Source: Microcoleus sp. AS-A8
Lineage (GTDB): Bacteria; Cyanobacteriota; Cyanobacteriia; Cyanobacteriales; Coleofasciculaceae
Reading direction: 5' to 3'
Assembly (NCBI GenBank): GCA_039962225.1
Contig: JAMPKV010000011.1
Coordinates: 124,001-188,000, forward strand
Length of the DNA: 64,000 nucleotides
The notes under the pieces were generated by a model that saw nothing but the letters and a program-made list of their open reading frames with translations, was not told where the DNA came from and searched no databases. Each line of letters opens with the position of its first letter. Positions within the stretch are counted from its first letter, which is position 1. Of the stretch, positions 1-9,220 are shown piece after piece. The position numbers were made by a program, and so were the translations under genes.

Positions 1-68
1 CAGAATCAATCCTTACCCTAGTTATTGCCCTCAAGGATTAAAATTGGGGCTTCTACCTTGAGAAATTT

Positions 69-1730
69 ATGATTAATAGTCTTCCCCAGACAGTGAGAGC
101 GGCTTTTAAAACAGCTTACTTAAAAGTCATTGCTGTAATTCTTGTAATTGCCCTCATTGGCTTTCCCACTGTTCATCATTATGGAATTTCTGCCGATGAG
201 GGAACAGAAATAGCGATGGTGAGGAGGAACCTAGAACTCATCACGAAAGGTACGCCGATTCCGGGCGATTTAAAGTATTTTGGCCCCGTCTTTAATGTCA
301 CCTCAGAGATAGCTTTTCAAATTCAGCAATTCTTGGTTAAAGGCTTCTCCTATAATCCCCTTGACTATGGAAAAGAGCTTGATAGTGAGCAGTCAAGGCT
401 CAAAGCTTTAGCTGAACGAGCCAGATTCAAGCATTATATGACGTTTTTAGTTTCCCTAATTACCTATGGGGCGGTAGCCGGATTGGTGGGAATTCTATGT
501 GGTGCAGAGTATGCCTGGTTTGGAGCATTAACCTTAGTGTTTTTCCCCCTATTTTGGGGTCATAGTTTTTTCAATCCCAAAGACCCTCCTTTTGCAGCTT
601 TGTTTACGCTGACGACTCTGGCGGGGGCTTACTTAATTAATTATTATCTAACGACTCCAAACCCGCTCAGAGTGGGTAAAAATAAAGCCACTTTATACAC
701 TGTTTTATATGGTGCCTTAATCGGTCTGCTCTCTGGGATACGGATTGGCGGATTTCTGGTTTTATTATTTATTTTAGCTACCTATCTAATCCTTCAAATT
801 AGCCAAGGATTCAACCAAAGAAAAATTATTAATTTTGGCTGGTTTTATTTACTGTTATGTATCACTTGGTTTGTTGTTAACACAATTTGCTATCCAGCCT
901 TTTGGTCGAATCCCATTAGTGGATTTTTGGAAATGATTGGCTATTTGTCCCAACATCGGCTCCAAATCCAAGTCTTATTTGATGGGAAGTTTATCCCCAT
1001 CCAAAAGCTTCCTTGGAATTACTTACCGACTTGGATGTTCATGTCCATCCCTTTGATTTTTCAGCTCGGTTTTGTGGTCGGAATCAGTTTGATAATCGCT
1101 AGATATTCCCAATTATCCAATCTTCAAATAGCCTGCGCCCTATTAGTCTTATTCCAAATTTTATTCATGCCGTTACTTGCCATTGTTAAGCATTCTCCTA
1201 TGTATGATGGAATGCGGCATTTTTTATTTACATTGCCAGGAATTGCAGTGATTTCGGCAACAGCTTTTATTTGGATTTATCAAAAGCTATCTCAGCCAAG
1301 TTTTAAGATTATGGCAGCTACGTTCATCACCGTAGTTTATGCGGCAATCGCGTTTGATATGGTGGCCCTACATCCTTATCAATATATTTATGTGAATCGC
1401 CTATCGGGTGGTTTGGAAAAAGTTCGCGATCGCTACGATACTGAATACTGGGGCTTGAGTTTACGTGAAGGCATGGAGTGGATTAACGAAAATGCTAAAC
1501 CTGGCTCCACTGTTTTAGTCGGTGGTTTTATCTACTCGGCTCAATTATTTGCTCAGCCAAGTGTGAAAGTGATGGGGTACAACGAATCAACAGCAGCAGA
1601 AACACCCAAACCCTATTACTATTTAGCGTGGCCTCGGTGGGATGCTCAAAGTAAGTTACCGGATTGTCCAGTCGTTCATCAGGTGACACGCCTAAGCGTA
1701 CCTTTATCCATTATTAAACGCTGTCAGTAA
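69..1730 (+). CDS. GT-C type membrane glycosyltransferase (ArnT/PMT-like)
   Basis: This is a 553-residue polytopic membrane protein that looks like a GT-C fold glycosyltransferase (GT39/ArnT-like), an enzyme class that moves a sugar from a lipid-linked donor onto a lipid or protein on the outer face of the membrane. Seen directly: one hydrophobic segment at about residues 18-35, an acidic D43-E44 pair (SADEG) just after it as expected for the first external loop of GT-C enzymes, about nine further hydrophobic stretches, and an NPKD motif (about 169-172) typical of this superfamily. A short soluble C-terminal part follows about residue 450. The start is the ATG at 69 after an AT-rich leader; the upstream gene is outside the window. 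Substrate cannot be inferred. The next gene, crcB, is 70 bp downstream on the same strand and may be cotranscribed. Confidence 0.7.
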   Translation: MINSLPQTVRAAFKTAYLKVIAVILVIALIGFPTVHHYGISADEGTEIAMVRRNLELITKGTPIPGDLKYFGPVFNVTSEIAFQIQQFLVKGFSYNPLDYGKELDSEQSRLKALAERARFKHYMTFLVSLITYGAVAGLVGILCGAEYAWFGALTLVFFPLFWGHSFFNPKDPPFAALFTLTTLAGAYLINYYLTTPNPLRVGKNKATLYTVLYGALIGLLSGIRIGGFLVLLFILATYLILQISQGFNQRKIINFGWFYLLLCITWFVVNTICYPAFWSNPISGFLEMIGYLSQHRLQIQVLFDGKFIPIQKLPWNYLPTWMFMSIPLIFQLGFVVGISLIIARYSQLSNLQIACALLVLFQILFMPLLAIVKHSPMYDGMRHFLFTLPGIAVISATAFIWIYQKLSQPSFKIMAATFITVVYAAIAFDMVALHPYQYIYVNRLSGGLEKVRDRYDTEYWGLSLREGMEWINENAKPGSTVLVGGFIYSAQLFAQPSVKVMGYNESTAAETPKPYYYLAWPRWDAQSKLPDCPVVHQVTRLSVPLSIIKRCQ

Positions 1731-1800
1731 TCTGACTTTAACTAAATTTATTACTCTACTAAGACTTCGTCCATAACTACTTCAATCTTAGAAAAAATTA

Positions 1801-2268
1801 ATGGCTCTGAAACATTTCATTAATCGCAGCCTGCAACTCTTAACTACAGCGCCATTTTTAGCTCCAAATGTACTACAACAGCCATCTGTTCGTACTCCCA
1901 TAGCCATTAGTTTAGGCGCGATCGCAGGTGCTCTCTCGCGTTACTATCTCACCTTATGGTTTGCCCAACGCTTTGGCACAGCGTTTCCCTATGGCACCTT
2001 TTTCATTAATCTTACTGGCTGCTTTGCCATGGGGTTCTTCGTCACCTTGGCTTTAGAACACGTAGCAATAATTCCTCCAGAAATTCGTTTAATGGTCACA
2101 ACTGGCTTTTTGGGCGCTTACACGACGTTCTCAACTTATGGGTTAGAAAGTCTTACTTTACTGCGTGAGCGCAATTTTTCTGCTTTCAGTTTTTACTGGG
2201 TTGGTAGTGCCATACTCGGAGTTATCAGTGTTCAGTTCGGCATCATCCTCGCCCACTTCGGAAAATGA
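1801..2268 (+). CDS. crcB: Fluoride channel CrcB/Fluc
   Basis: Fluc proteins are dual-topology dimers that export toxic fluoride by passive conduction. The 155-residue product has four hydrophobic helices and the family signatures: [12 protein letters not shown] near the first helix, the [17 protein letters not shown] helix with the pore Asn, and [17 protein letters not shown] containing the Gly-Thr-Phe-Ser/Thr region around the central Na+ site. The usual length is about 125 residues, so this protein has roughly 30 extra N-terminal residues, either a real extension or an upstream start choice. No fluoride riboswitch was recognised in the 70-bp gap before it. Confidence 0.9.
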   Translation: MALKHFINRSLQLLTTAPFLAPNVLQQPSVRTPIAISLGAIAGALSRYYLTLWFAQRFGTAFPYGTFFINLTGCFAMGFFVTLALEHVAIIPPEIRLMVTTGFLGAYTTFSTYGLESLTLLRERNFSAFSFYWVGSAILGVISVQFGIILAHFGK

Positions 2269-2336
2269 CTACTGCATTTCATCCTCATCTCATTTTTGTG
2301 TGTCGACCACGCCTTTAACTCTAAGGGTTGCAACAT

Positions 2337-2708
2337 CTATTTCTTCTCATTTTCTTCAATGTTGACCCGATTGCAGTGTTGAACGGTGTAAGCCTCTAAG
2401 CGTTCAGGCACTTCGTATTGCTGACCGGTAAAGGGTTGACTATAGTAACCCTCCTCAAAGCCACGAGCAAATTCGCCCCCTACTGTTCGAGGTTTATACG
2501 CTTCGTTTTTGCGAGCGCTTTCTTGGCCTTCCCGATAACCATCTCTGTAAGCACTGGGATGATCGGCAGCATCCCTAACAACTCGCAATTGTTGGACGGG
2601 AACACAGACAGTTGTCTTTTTCGGTTTAGCTTGAGCTATTGAACAGAAGCATGACGATACAGATGCAATAGCTAAAGTAAACAGAGTAGCCCTGACTATC
2701 TTACTCAT
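2337..2708 (-). CDS. Small exported protein of unknown function
   Basis: A 123-residue protein with a clear N-terminal signal peptide (positively charged start, hydrophobic core, cleavage site near ...SIAQA-KP at about residue 28). The mature part is charged and Gly/Arg/Tyr-rich (AYRDGYREGQES, EFARGFEEGYYSQPF) with three or four cysteines, suggesting a periplasmic or surface-located small protein. No family was recognised. It is convergent with crcB and its 3' end lies 69 bp after the crcB stop. A plus-strand ORF over its end is a shadow. Confidence 0.6.
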   Translation of the reverse strand: MSKIVRATLFTLAIASVSSCFCSIAQAKPKKTTVCVPVQQLRVVRDAADHPSAYRDGYREGQESARKNEAYKPRTVGGEFARGFEEGYYSQPFTGQQYEVPERLEAYTVQHCNRVNIEENEKK

Positions 2709-2931
2709 TGCTTTTGTGTGATCGCTGTTTCTCGTTTTTCTATCTCTGACTTAAGCCAGCTTATGCAGTTGGCTTAAGAGTAGGTTTACCTTAGTTTGTT
2801 GTACAGAGTACCTTAAGTATGTTTTTATCAGACAAAAGGGAATTTATCTAGTGGTTGGAAAGAGAGCCGAATTACTGCGCTAGAATTTCCAAGCGGTAAA
2901 GCAAGCAATTATTAACGAACGCACAAAAAGG
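2709..2931. other. Intergenic region between two minus-strand genes
   Basis: It presumably holds the promoter of the small exported protein gene (end near 2709). A palindrome GTACAGAGTAC lies at about 2800. No RNA gene or ORF is supported here. Confidence 0.3.
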
Positions 2932-5094
2932 TCAACTGGCATCACCAATCAAAGTAAATGCTGCCCAGTCTTTAGGGTTAGGGTGCTGCTTCATGGTCGC
3001 GAGTATGGCTTGACGCAGCGATTGGGCTTTATCAGGATTTTGCTGCCACTGACGATAAAACTCAGTCATCAAAAAAGCTGTAGGAGCATCCGGTACTGAC
3101 CACAGGGACACAATTACACTGGGAACTCCCGCGCTAATAAAAGAGCGAGATAGACCAACCACGCCATCGCCCGTGATGTTACCTCTGCCCGTATCACATG
3201 CACTTAAGACTACTAACTCGGCGTTGAGTTCCATATCTAGTATTTCGTCGGACGTAAGCAAACCGTCATTCAGCCGATTTGCTCTTTTTGGAGCAAGTGC
3301 GATCGCGCCCGGTACGCCGAACTGCTTAAAATCATCCAGTAGCCCGTGAGTTGCTAGATGAATAATCCTCGCTTTAGTCATCTGTTGCCTGACTGTTGTT
3401 TCACTAGCAGAGTTACCCGTAAGCGCCGTGGTATTGAGCAGTTGGGCAATTGCTAAAGCTTCTTGTTCCGCACCTGGTAGCGGCGATAATTCTATCTGTT
3501 CTCCAGACAGGTTCATGATGTTGCTGGGCATCATGGGATTACCGACTACCACTACATTGGTTCCCGATACATTTTGCCGTTTTTCCTGCGTTAGCTGTAG
3601 CACCTGAATGGCTGGTGCGGTCAAAATGGTGTGCTTTTCAATCAGGTATTTGCCTTCTTTGTCTTGTAAGGCGGGGAAGGGAACAAGGAACAGCTCGCCT
3701 TGAGGAATAAAAATGACGTGGGCATTGGGATCAGTGGGCAAGGATTGAGTGATGGGTTCGATTAGCAGTTTGTGGAGTTGCTGTAATTTTTCGCTTTGAG
3801 TTGCTGTATTGTTTGTTGGTTGTACACCCAGGCCACGTCCTCTGACACCGATAGAATCACGGCTGTTAGTAACCAGGTCTTTTAATGATGTATTCAAAGA
3901 TTTAAGATCAACCTGCTTAAATGCCACATCACCTGTAGGATTGATTACCCATATGTAGAGTATCTGATTCGCCATCAGTGAATACTCAACGAGTGTGGCA
4001 TTCTGAACCCCTGCAATTTGCTGGATTTCTTTGATTGTTAGAGATTTGATCGTGGGTCGAGTCTTGGGATTGTTAGATTGTCGCTGTGCTAATAAATCTA
4101 TAAATGCTCTTGCTCTCCCCCGTTCGGCAACTTCTAGAGCAGAATCAGTTTTACCCTGGGCAACCAAAGCCTGTTGCAGTTGTTGGTAGTTGTCGATATT
4201 AGTGTCAAAGAATGAGATATTATCAGCGTCAGTTAATCTGAATCGCAAAAACTCCCAAATCTCAATCGCAGCAAGTAGGGCTTTTTCTGCATCGGCATAT
4301 TGACCCAAAGTGTTGTAAACAGCTCCCATTCTGCTGAATGTCTGCCCTTCCCCTATTTTGTCCTGCACTTGTTGGCAAATAGCCAAGGCTTGCTCGTGGT
4401 ACTTCAAAGCTTGGGCATACTGCCCCTGATGGTAGTAAATTAACCCAATTTGGTTGAGAGTGGCTCTTTGTCCCCTCTTGTCGTCTTCCGTTTTGAAAAT
4501 GCTCCAAGCTTGCTCCAGTAACTTTAACGCTTGGGGAAACTGTCCTAGTTGGCGGTAAGTTGTCCCAAAGTTATGGAGAATTATCCCTTGCGTCACCGTG
4601 TTGTTCTTTTCTTTGGCAATAAATAAAGCTTGTTCGTAGTACTTTAAGGCTTGAGGATACTGTCCCAGTCGGAGGTAAACTGTTCCAATGTTGTTGAAAG
4701 CTACTCCTTCCCCTGCCTTGTTACGCACTTTTTGGTTAATGACTAAGGCTTGCTCGTAGTATTTCAAAGCTTGGGCATACTGTCCCAGACTATCGTAAAC
4801 TAGCCCAATTCTATTCAGAGCTTCTCCTTCGAGTTGACTCCAACCCTTTTTTCTGGCGATCGCTAAGATGCGCTGAAGCGTCTCTAACGCCGACCGAAAC
4901 TGACCCCTTTTAAACTGCCGATTAAGCATCAGGCTTAACTGTGTCACCTGGTTGGCTAATTGTTGTTGGTCTGGAGTTATTTGTGCTTGTGCAGATATAC
5001 CAGAGATTCCTAAAGTTAAGTCCCCCATTTGTAAAGCAGAACTCCAGGAGAGGAACAGGGTGGCGCTGATAAGGCTGAGACGGCGAAGATGCAT
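2932..5094 (-). CDS. Exported TPR-CHAT domain protein
   Basis: CHAT proteins are caspase-like peptidases or pseudo-peptidases; in cyanobacteria TPR-CHAT proteins are common but mostly uncharacterised. From the ATG at 5094 the product is 720 residues. A signal peptide (cleavage near ISAQA-QI, about residue 38) is followed by about six TPR units (repeated pattern LGQYxQALKYYEQAL, about residues 70-330), a linker and a C-terminal CHAT domain (about 440-720). The catalytic dyad is visible: His in HLATHG and Cys in LSACDTG. The frame stays open upstream to 5331, but that would overlap the divergent oxidoreductase gene and remove the signal peptide from the N-terminus, so 5094 is preferred. Substrate and activating signal are unknown. 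Confidence 0.85.
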   Translation of the reverse strand: MHLRRLSLISATLFLSWSSALQMGDLTLGISGISAQAQITPDQQQLANQVTQLSLMLNRQFKRGQFRSALETLQRILAIARKKGWSQLEGEALNRIGLVYDSLGQYAQALKYYEQALVINQKVRNKAGEGVAFNNIGTVYLRLGQYPQALKYYEQALFIAKEKNNTVTQGIILHNFGTTYRQLGQFPQALKLLEQAWSIFKTEDDKRGQRATLNQIGLIYYHQGQYAQALKYHEQALAICQQVQDKIGEGQTFSRMGAVYNTLGQYADAEKALLAAIEIWEFLRFRLTDADNISFFDTNIDNYQQLQQALVAQGKTDSALEVAERGRARAFIDLLAQRQSNNPKTRPTIKSLTIKEIQQIAGVQNATLVEYSLMANQILYIWVINPTGDVAFKQVDLKSLNTSLKDLVTNSRDSIGVRGRGLGVQPTNNTATQSEKLQQLHKLLIEPITQSLPTDPNAHVIFIPQGELFLVPFPALQDKEGKYLIEKHTILTAPAIQVLQLTQEKRQNVSGTNVVVVGNPMMPSNIMNLSGEQIELSPLPGAEQEALAIAQLLNTTALTGNSASETTVRQQMTKARIIHLATHGLLDDFKQFGVPGAIALAPKRANRLNDGLLTSDEILDMELNAELVVLSACDTGRGNITGDGVVGLSRSFISAGVPSVIVSLWSVPDAPTAFLMTEFYRQWQQNPDKAQSLRQAILATMKQHPNPKDWAAFTLIGDAS

Positions 5095-5191
5095 GGGTAG
5101 AGTTTTTGATCGAGAACCTGACTTTTGCTTTCCCTTCACAATATCGGAACGAGTGTTGAATTTAGATACTTGACAAGGCTTGGTGCTTTCA

Positions 5192-7075
5192 ATGGTTAAT
5201 CCAACATTGACAACTGATGTTTTAGTGGTCGGGGGTGGTACGGGTGGTACTGCGGCTGCCATCCAAGCGGCACGTAGAGGCGTCCGAACCATCCTCGTGA
5301 GTGAGTTCTCTTGGTTAGGGGGAATGCTCACTTCTGCGGGCGTTGCAGCACCCGATGGGAATGAGCTAGCCGCCTTCCAAACCGGCCTTTGGGGTGCCTT
5401 CCTGCAAGAACTGCGGCATCGGCAGACAGGGGGGTTAGATAATAGTTGGGTGAGTATGTTTTCTTACGATCCCCGCATTGGAGCCAAGATATTCGCTGAT
5501 TGGGTGCAGCAACTCCCTAACCTGAAATGGATTGCCAGACAAATCCCTTTAGAAGTTTTGCAACAAGGTAACTGCATTACAGGTGTTCGCTTCGCCGATT
5601 TCACCGTCCACGCCAAGATTACCCTGGACGGAACGGAACTGGGAGACTTGTTGGCATTGGCACAAGTGCCCCATCGCTGGGGTTGGGACTTGCGATCTGC
5701 CCAAGGCGGCAGCGCTTCGCTATCGCAGTTTGGAGAACCTAGTGCCCCCATCTCTCCTAATGAGTTAACTCAGCGATATCCAGTGCAGGCTCCAACTTGG
5801 GTGGTTATCCTCAAAGATTTTGGAACTGCCGAGGTTGCCCCAGAAATTCCCCTCCCACCTCATTACACTCCTGAGCTGTTTGCAGGTGCTTGGGATAACT
5901 ACGGTGCAGAGGTGTTTATGAATTACGGGCGTTTACCTGGGGATTTATTTATGATCAACTGGCCCCTACATGGCAATGATTATGGTGAAGGTGTGGGGCG
6001 TTTAGTTGAATTTCCAGAACAGCGACAGCAATTTCTACAGGAAGCCCTTTGGCACACACAGGGTTTTGCCCATTTTATTCAAACTCAACTAGGGCATCGT
6101 TATGGCTTAGCTGACAGCATCTTTCCCGACGCTGCCTTGGGCGGGGGGGCTTATGCGCTACATCCCTACTACCGCGAAAGTCGACGCCTCCAGGGACTAG
6201 TTACAGTGCGGGAACAAGATATTTTACCCGTTGCTGGGGGGCGAGTGGCAGCTTTACCACTCGATGAAACAGGCAGTGCGATCGCTTCGCGCTGCCCCCT
6301 TGGGGCAATCGCCTCTGGCGCTGCGGGTAGCGCAATCACTTCCATCGCTGTGGGAAACTACCCCAATGACCACCATTACCCCGGTGTCAATTTCTCCTTA
6401 AAACCAAAATCGCTCCGTTGGGGAGGACGCTGGACGGGCACACCGTTTACGATTCCCTATGGGTCATTAATCCCTATAGCAACAGATGGTCTTTTAGCTT
6501 GTGATAAAAATATTTCCGTATCTCACATTGCCAATGGAGCAACCCGGTTACAACCCGTCGTGATGAACCTGGGACAAGCCGCAGGGATGGCAGCATCATT
6601 GTGCATTGAACGGGGATGTCAGCCGAGAGATTTACCCGTCAGGTGTCTCCAAGAAGCCTTATTACAAGACTCTGTTGCTCCTGCGGCGATAATTCCTCTG
6701 TTCAATTTGCCAGCTAACCATCCAGACTGGCTGTATTGGCAGCGCTACTACCTGGATCACCCAGAAGACTATCCGGCAACGGGGAATGTCAGTGTTCAAA
6801 AGTTGAGGGGTGAAAGGTTGAATATTACCAGTCGGAAAGAGCCACTAAAATCTTCAACCTTTACTGGCTATTTCCAACGCCGTGAACAGCAGGAATACAG
6901 CCTGACTCTGACTGAGCCAGGGGTTCACACGGGTCAGACTTGGATGCTAATTACGCTAGAACCAGAGGTTGATGAGCAACTTCAGGCTTGTACAGACCAG
7001 CAACGGCTCACGGTTTGGGGGCGTCTTAATCATTCAGGTGGCTGGTTAGTTGTGGAAAAGATGGAGTCCGTGTAA
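5192..7075 (+). CDS. FAD-dependent oxidoreductase (FAD_oxidored family)
   Basis: A 627-residue flavoprotein of the PF12831 type. The N-terminus has the dinucleotide-binding motif DVLVVGGGTGGTAAAIQAA followed by the acidic strand end typical of FAD binding, then WLGGMLTSAG. A second family hallmark is the TLDGTELGDLLALA stretch at about 155. The C-terminal ATRLQPVVMNLGQAAGMAA segment completes the FAD site. Substrate is unknown. TTG and GTG codons lie in frame upstream (5180, 5183), but the ATG at 5192 is the natural start, 97 bp from the divergent CHAT gene. Two small dispersed repeats have been absorbed into the coding sequence in frame (5693-5726 and about 6274-6335), adding low-complexity Ala/Ser/Gly residues probably in surface loops. 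Confidence 0.8.
   Translation: MVNPTLTTDVLVVGGGTGGTAAAIQAARRGVRTILVSEFSWLGGMLTSAGVAAPDGNELAAFQTGLWGAFLQELRHRQTGGLDNSWVSMFSYDPRIGAKIFADWVQQLPNLKWIARQIPLEVLQQGNCITGVRFADFTVHAKITLDGTELGDLLALAQVPHRWGWDLRSAQGGSASLSQFGEPSAPISPNELTQRYPVQAPTWVVILKDFGTAEVAPEIPLPPHYTPELFAGAWDNYGAEVFMNYGRLPGDLFMINWPLHGNDYGEGVGRLVEFPEQRQQFLQEALWHTQGFAHFIQTQLGHRYGLADSIFPDAALGGGAYALHPYYRESRRLQGLVTVREQDILPVAGGRVAALPLDETGSAIASRCPLGAIASGAAGSAITSIAVGNYPNDHHYPGVNFSLKPKSLRWGGRWTGTPFTIPYGSLIPIATDGLLACDKNISVSHIANGATRLQPVVMNLGQAAGMAASLCIERGCQPRDLPVRCLQEALLQDSVAPAAIIPLFNLPANHPDWLYWQRYYLDHPEDYPATGNVSVQKLRGERLNITSRKEPLKSSTFTGYFQRREQQEYSLTLTEPGVHTGQTWMLITLEPEVDEQLQACTDQQRLTVWGRLNHSGGWLVVEKMESV
5693..5726 (+). repeat. Small dispersed repeat, copy 1 (34 bp)
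   Basis: This 34-bp sequence (starting CGATCTGCCC and ending GCTATCGC) is identical to 16712-16745. Here it lies in frame inside the FAD oxidoreductase gene and is read as SAQGGSASLS; in the other copy it is read from the opposite strand. Confidence 0.85.
6274..6335. repeat. Small dispersed repeat inside the oxidoreductase gene
   Basis: A GC-rich palindromic stretch (GCGATCGCTTCGCGCTGCCC, then TTGGGGCAATCGCC and GGGTAGCGCAATC) characteristic of cyanobacterial small dispersed repeats. It is in frame and encodes an Ala/Ser/Gly-rich insertion near residues 362-382. Confidence 0.6.
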
Positions 7076-7137
7076 TACCTACGTAAAACACCGAATTGTA
7101 CCACCAATTCCCTAAATATCCAATAAATTGCCACGAA

Positions 7138-7204
7138 AGTTTTTCCTGACGCCCTCGTAGGAACCCCGTATCAGGTAGTAGAAATCCCGATACGGACATC
7201 TGCT
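7138..7204 (+). promoter_or_regulatory. Duplicated leader element, copy 1, ahead of the PatS-like ORF
   Basis: The 67 bp before the ATG at 7205 align without a gap to the 67 bp before the ATG at 7729. Both begin AGTTTTTCCTGAC and share a CCCGTATCAG box and an AGTAGA core. The element contains an inverted repeat CCGTATC-N16-GATACGG (7166-7195) ending 9 nt before the start codon. It could be an operator or an RNA hairpin next to the ribosome-binding region; no Shine-Dalgarno sequence is visible. Confidence 0.75.
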
Positions 7205-7297
7205 ATGAGCATTTACACCTGTATTTCCAATCAACTCATCTCAGTTGACACCCAAAAATACAACGACAAGTCTCCCCATCGCGGGAGTGGGCGCTAA
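7205..7297 (+). CDS. patS-like: PatS-like peptide ending in RGSGR (candidate HetR inhibitor)
   Basis: A 30-codon ORF (ATG 7205, TAA 7295-7297) whose last five residues are exactly RGSGR (7280-7294), preceded by SPH. In Anabaena, PatS (17 residues, ending RGSGR) and PatX carry this pentapeptide, which binds the HetR hood domain and blocks HetR activity, setting heterocyst spacing. Here the ORF lies 890 bp upstream of hetR on the same strand, in the place where patX-type genes sit in filamentous cyanobacteria. It has no obvious signal peptide, so it resembles PatS more than PatX. The ATG is supported by the duplicated 67-bp leader that precedes it and the next small ORF at the same spacing. What is seen: the ORF, the exact motif at the C-terminus, the location. 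Function is inferred from the family. Confidence 0.8.
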   Translation: MSIYTCISNQLISVDTQKYNDKSPHRGSGR

Positions 7298-7661
7298 TGT
7301 TTAAATGGCATCCGGCTGGTTTTGGGAAAAATGATGCCAACAGCAAACCGTTGAGACTAGATGCTGGAGTTTTGCGTCATGTTACTGTCGGGTAGCCACG
7401 CAAAGATTCTAGCAGCTTGTCTTGGCGGCAAATCGAGACACTTTAGTCTTTATTATCCCACCAGCCTAAAATTTAGCAAAAATATTCTCGATCTTCAACA
7501 ATATGCGGCAGGATTCCTGGCTTACACGCGCAGTGTTAAGTGTGGGAGGAATGCCGTTCTCCAGCTTTTGTCAGTCGTTTGATGTAGCCCTAAATCACCA
7601 AGGGACCCCAATCGCTCACCACCCTAGAGGCAAGCCAACAGCCGCCACACGCCTCAACGGG
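7298..7661. other. Spacer between the two small peptide genes
   Basis: About 360 bp without a supported gene. An inverted repeat TGGCATC-N20-GATGCCA (7306-7339) lies 8 nt after the PatS-like stop codon and could be a terminator or processing hairpin, but it has no T-tract. An ORF of 73 codons (7361-7582) lacks any recognisable feature and is not called. Confidence 0.4.
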
Positions 7662-7728
7662 AGTTTTTCCTGACCCTATAGTCTTAAGCCCGTATCAGTG
7701 AGTAGACACTCTGATACGGGCTTGCCCT
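7662..7728 (+). promoter_or_regulatory. Duplicated leader element, copy 2, ahead of the PatX-like ORF
   Basis: Ungapped homologue of 7138-7204. The inverted repeat is longer here: 11-bp perfect arms AAGCCCGTATC / GATACGGGCTT (7686-7696 and 7713-7723) with the same 16-nt spacer, ending 5 nt before the ATG at 7729. A hairpin this close to the start would be expected to affect ribosome access; alternatively it is a protein-binding palindrome. It differs from the known Anabaena HetR site core (GGGTCTAACCC). Confidence 0.75.
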
Positions 7729-7956
7729 ATGCGTAGTTCCTCTTTGTTCATTTTTTTGTTAAGTTTTTTAACAGTTTCACTATCTCTTGATTCTTGGCTG
7801 ATGGCCTCCGGTTCAACGGCTCTCTTAGAATCGGCTCATGCGACTCAACTGCTAGCCGCTCAAACCCAAACTCACGGGAACCCACGTCCTGAGCCTGGTA
7901 GCAAACGCCGGAGCTTCTACCAATTACAGGAAACTGAGATTCTTCGGTTATTATAA
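7729..7956 (+). CDS. patX-like: PatX-like exported small protein with degenerate pentapeptide
   Basis: PatX proteins are short secreted precursors encoded just upstream of hetR in filamentous cyanobacteria and carry RG(S/T)GR near the C-terminus. This 75-residue product fits by size, position (227 bp before hetR, same strand) and a signal peptide (hydrophobic core residues 6-20; possible cleavage at SAHA-TQ, about 38). The expected pentapeptide region instead reads PGSKR followed by RSFYQ (residues 56-60, DNA 7894-7908): Gly-2, Ser-3 and Arg-5 are kept, Arg-1 and Gly-4 are changed. No frameshift is apparent. It may be a diverged partner, a decaying copy made redundant by the intact RGSGR ORF upstream, or a peptide with altered specificity. 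The assignment rests on context and architecture, not an alignment. Confidence 0.6.
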   Translation: MRSSSLFIFLLSFLTVSLSLDSWLMASGSTALLESAHATQLLAAQTQTHGNPRPEPGSKRRSFYQLQETEILRLL

Positions 7957-9098
<1,142 letters not shown>

Positions 9099-9164
9099 AG
9101 GTGAAAAGAAGGGTTGAATGTTGAAACTTGGGAAGATAATCTGTAATCTCCTCAAAAGTGCAAC

Positions 9165-9220
9165 ATCAATAACAACATTCAAACCTTCAACCTTCAACCT
9201 TCAAACCTTCAAACCTTCAA
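9165..9220. repeat. Heptamer/octamer tandem repeat (AACCTTC type)
   Basis: A run of AACCTTC and AAACCTTC units between hetR and the convergent kinase gene, typical of short tandemly repeated repetitive sequences in filamentous cyanobacteria. It runs up to the stop codon of the DUF92 gene. Confidence 0.75.

Noticed and set aside
1731-1800. Possible fluoride riboswitch before crcB
   Set aside because: The 70-bp gap lacks the conserved fluoride aptamer sequence and is AT-rich without the needed pseudoknot.
2165-2365. A 66-codon plus-strand ORF across the crcB end
   Set aside because: Overlaps crcB in another frame and runs into the convergent exported-protein gene; a shadow.
5095-5331. N-terminal extension of the CHAT protein to 5331
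   Set aside because: It would overlap the divergent oxidoreductase gene and bury the signal peptide inside the protein.
7361-7582. A 73-codon ORF between the two small peptide genes
   Set aside because: No signal peptide, no RG[ST]GR-like motif and no leader element before it; nothing supports it as a third member of the set.
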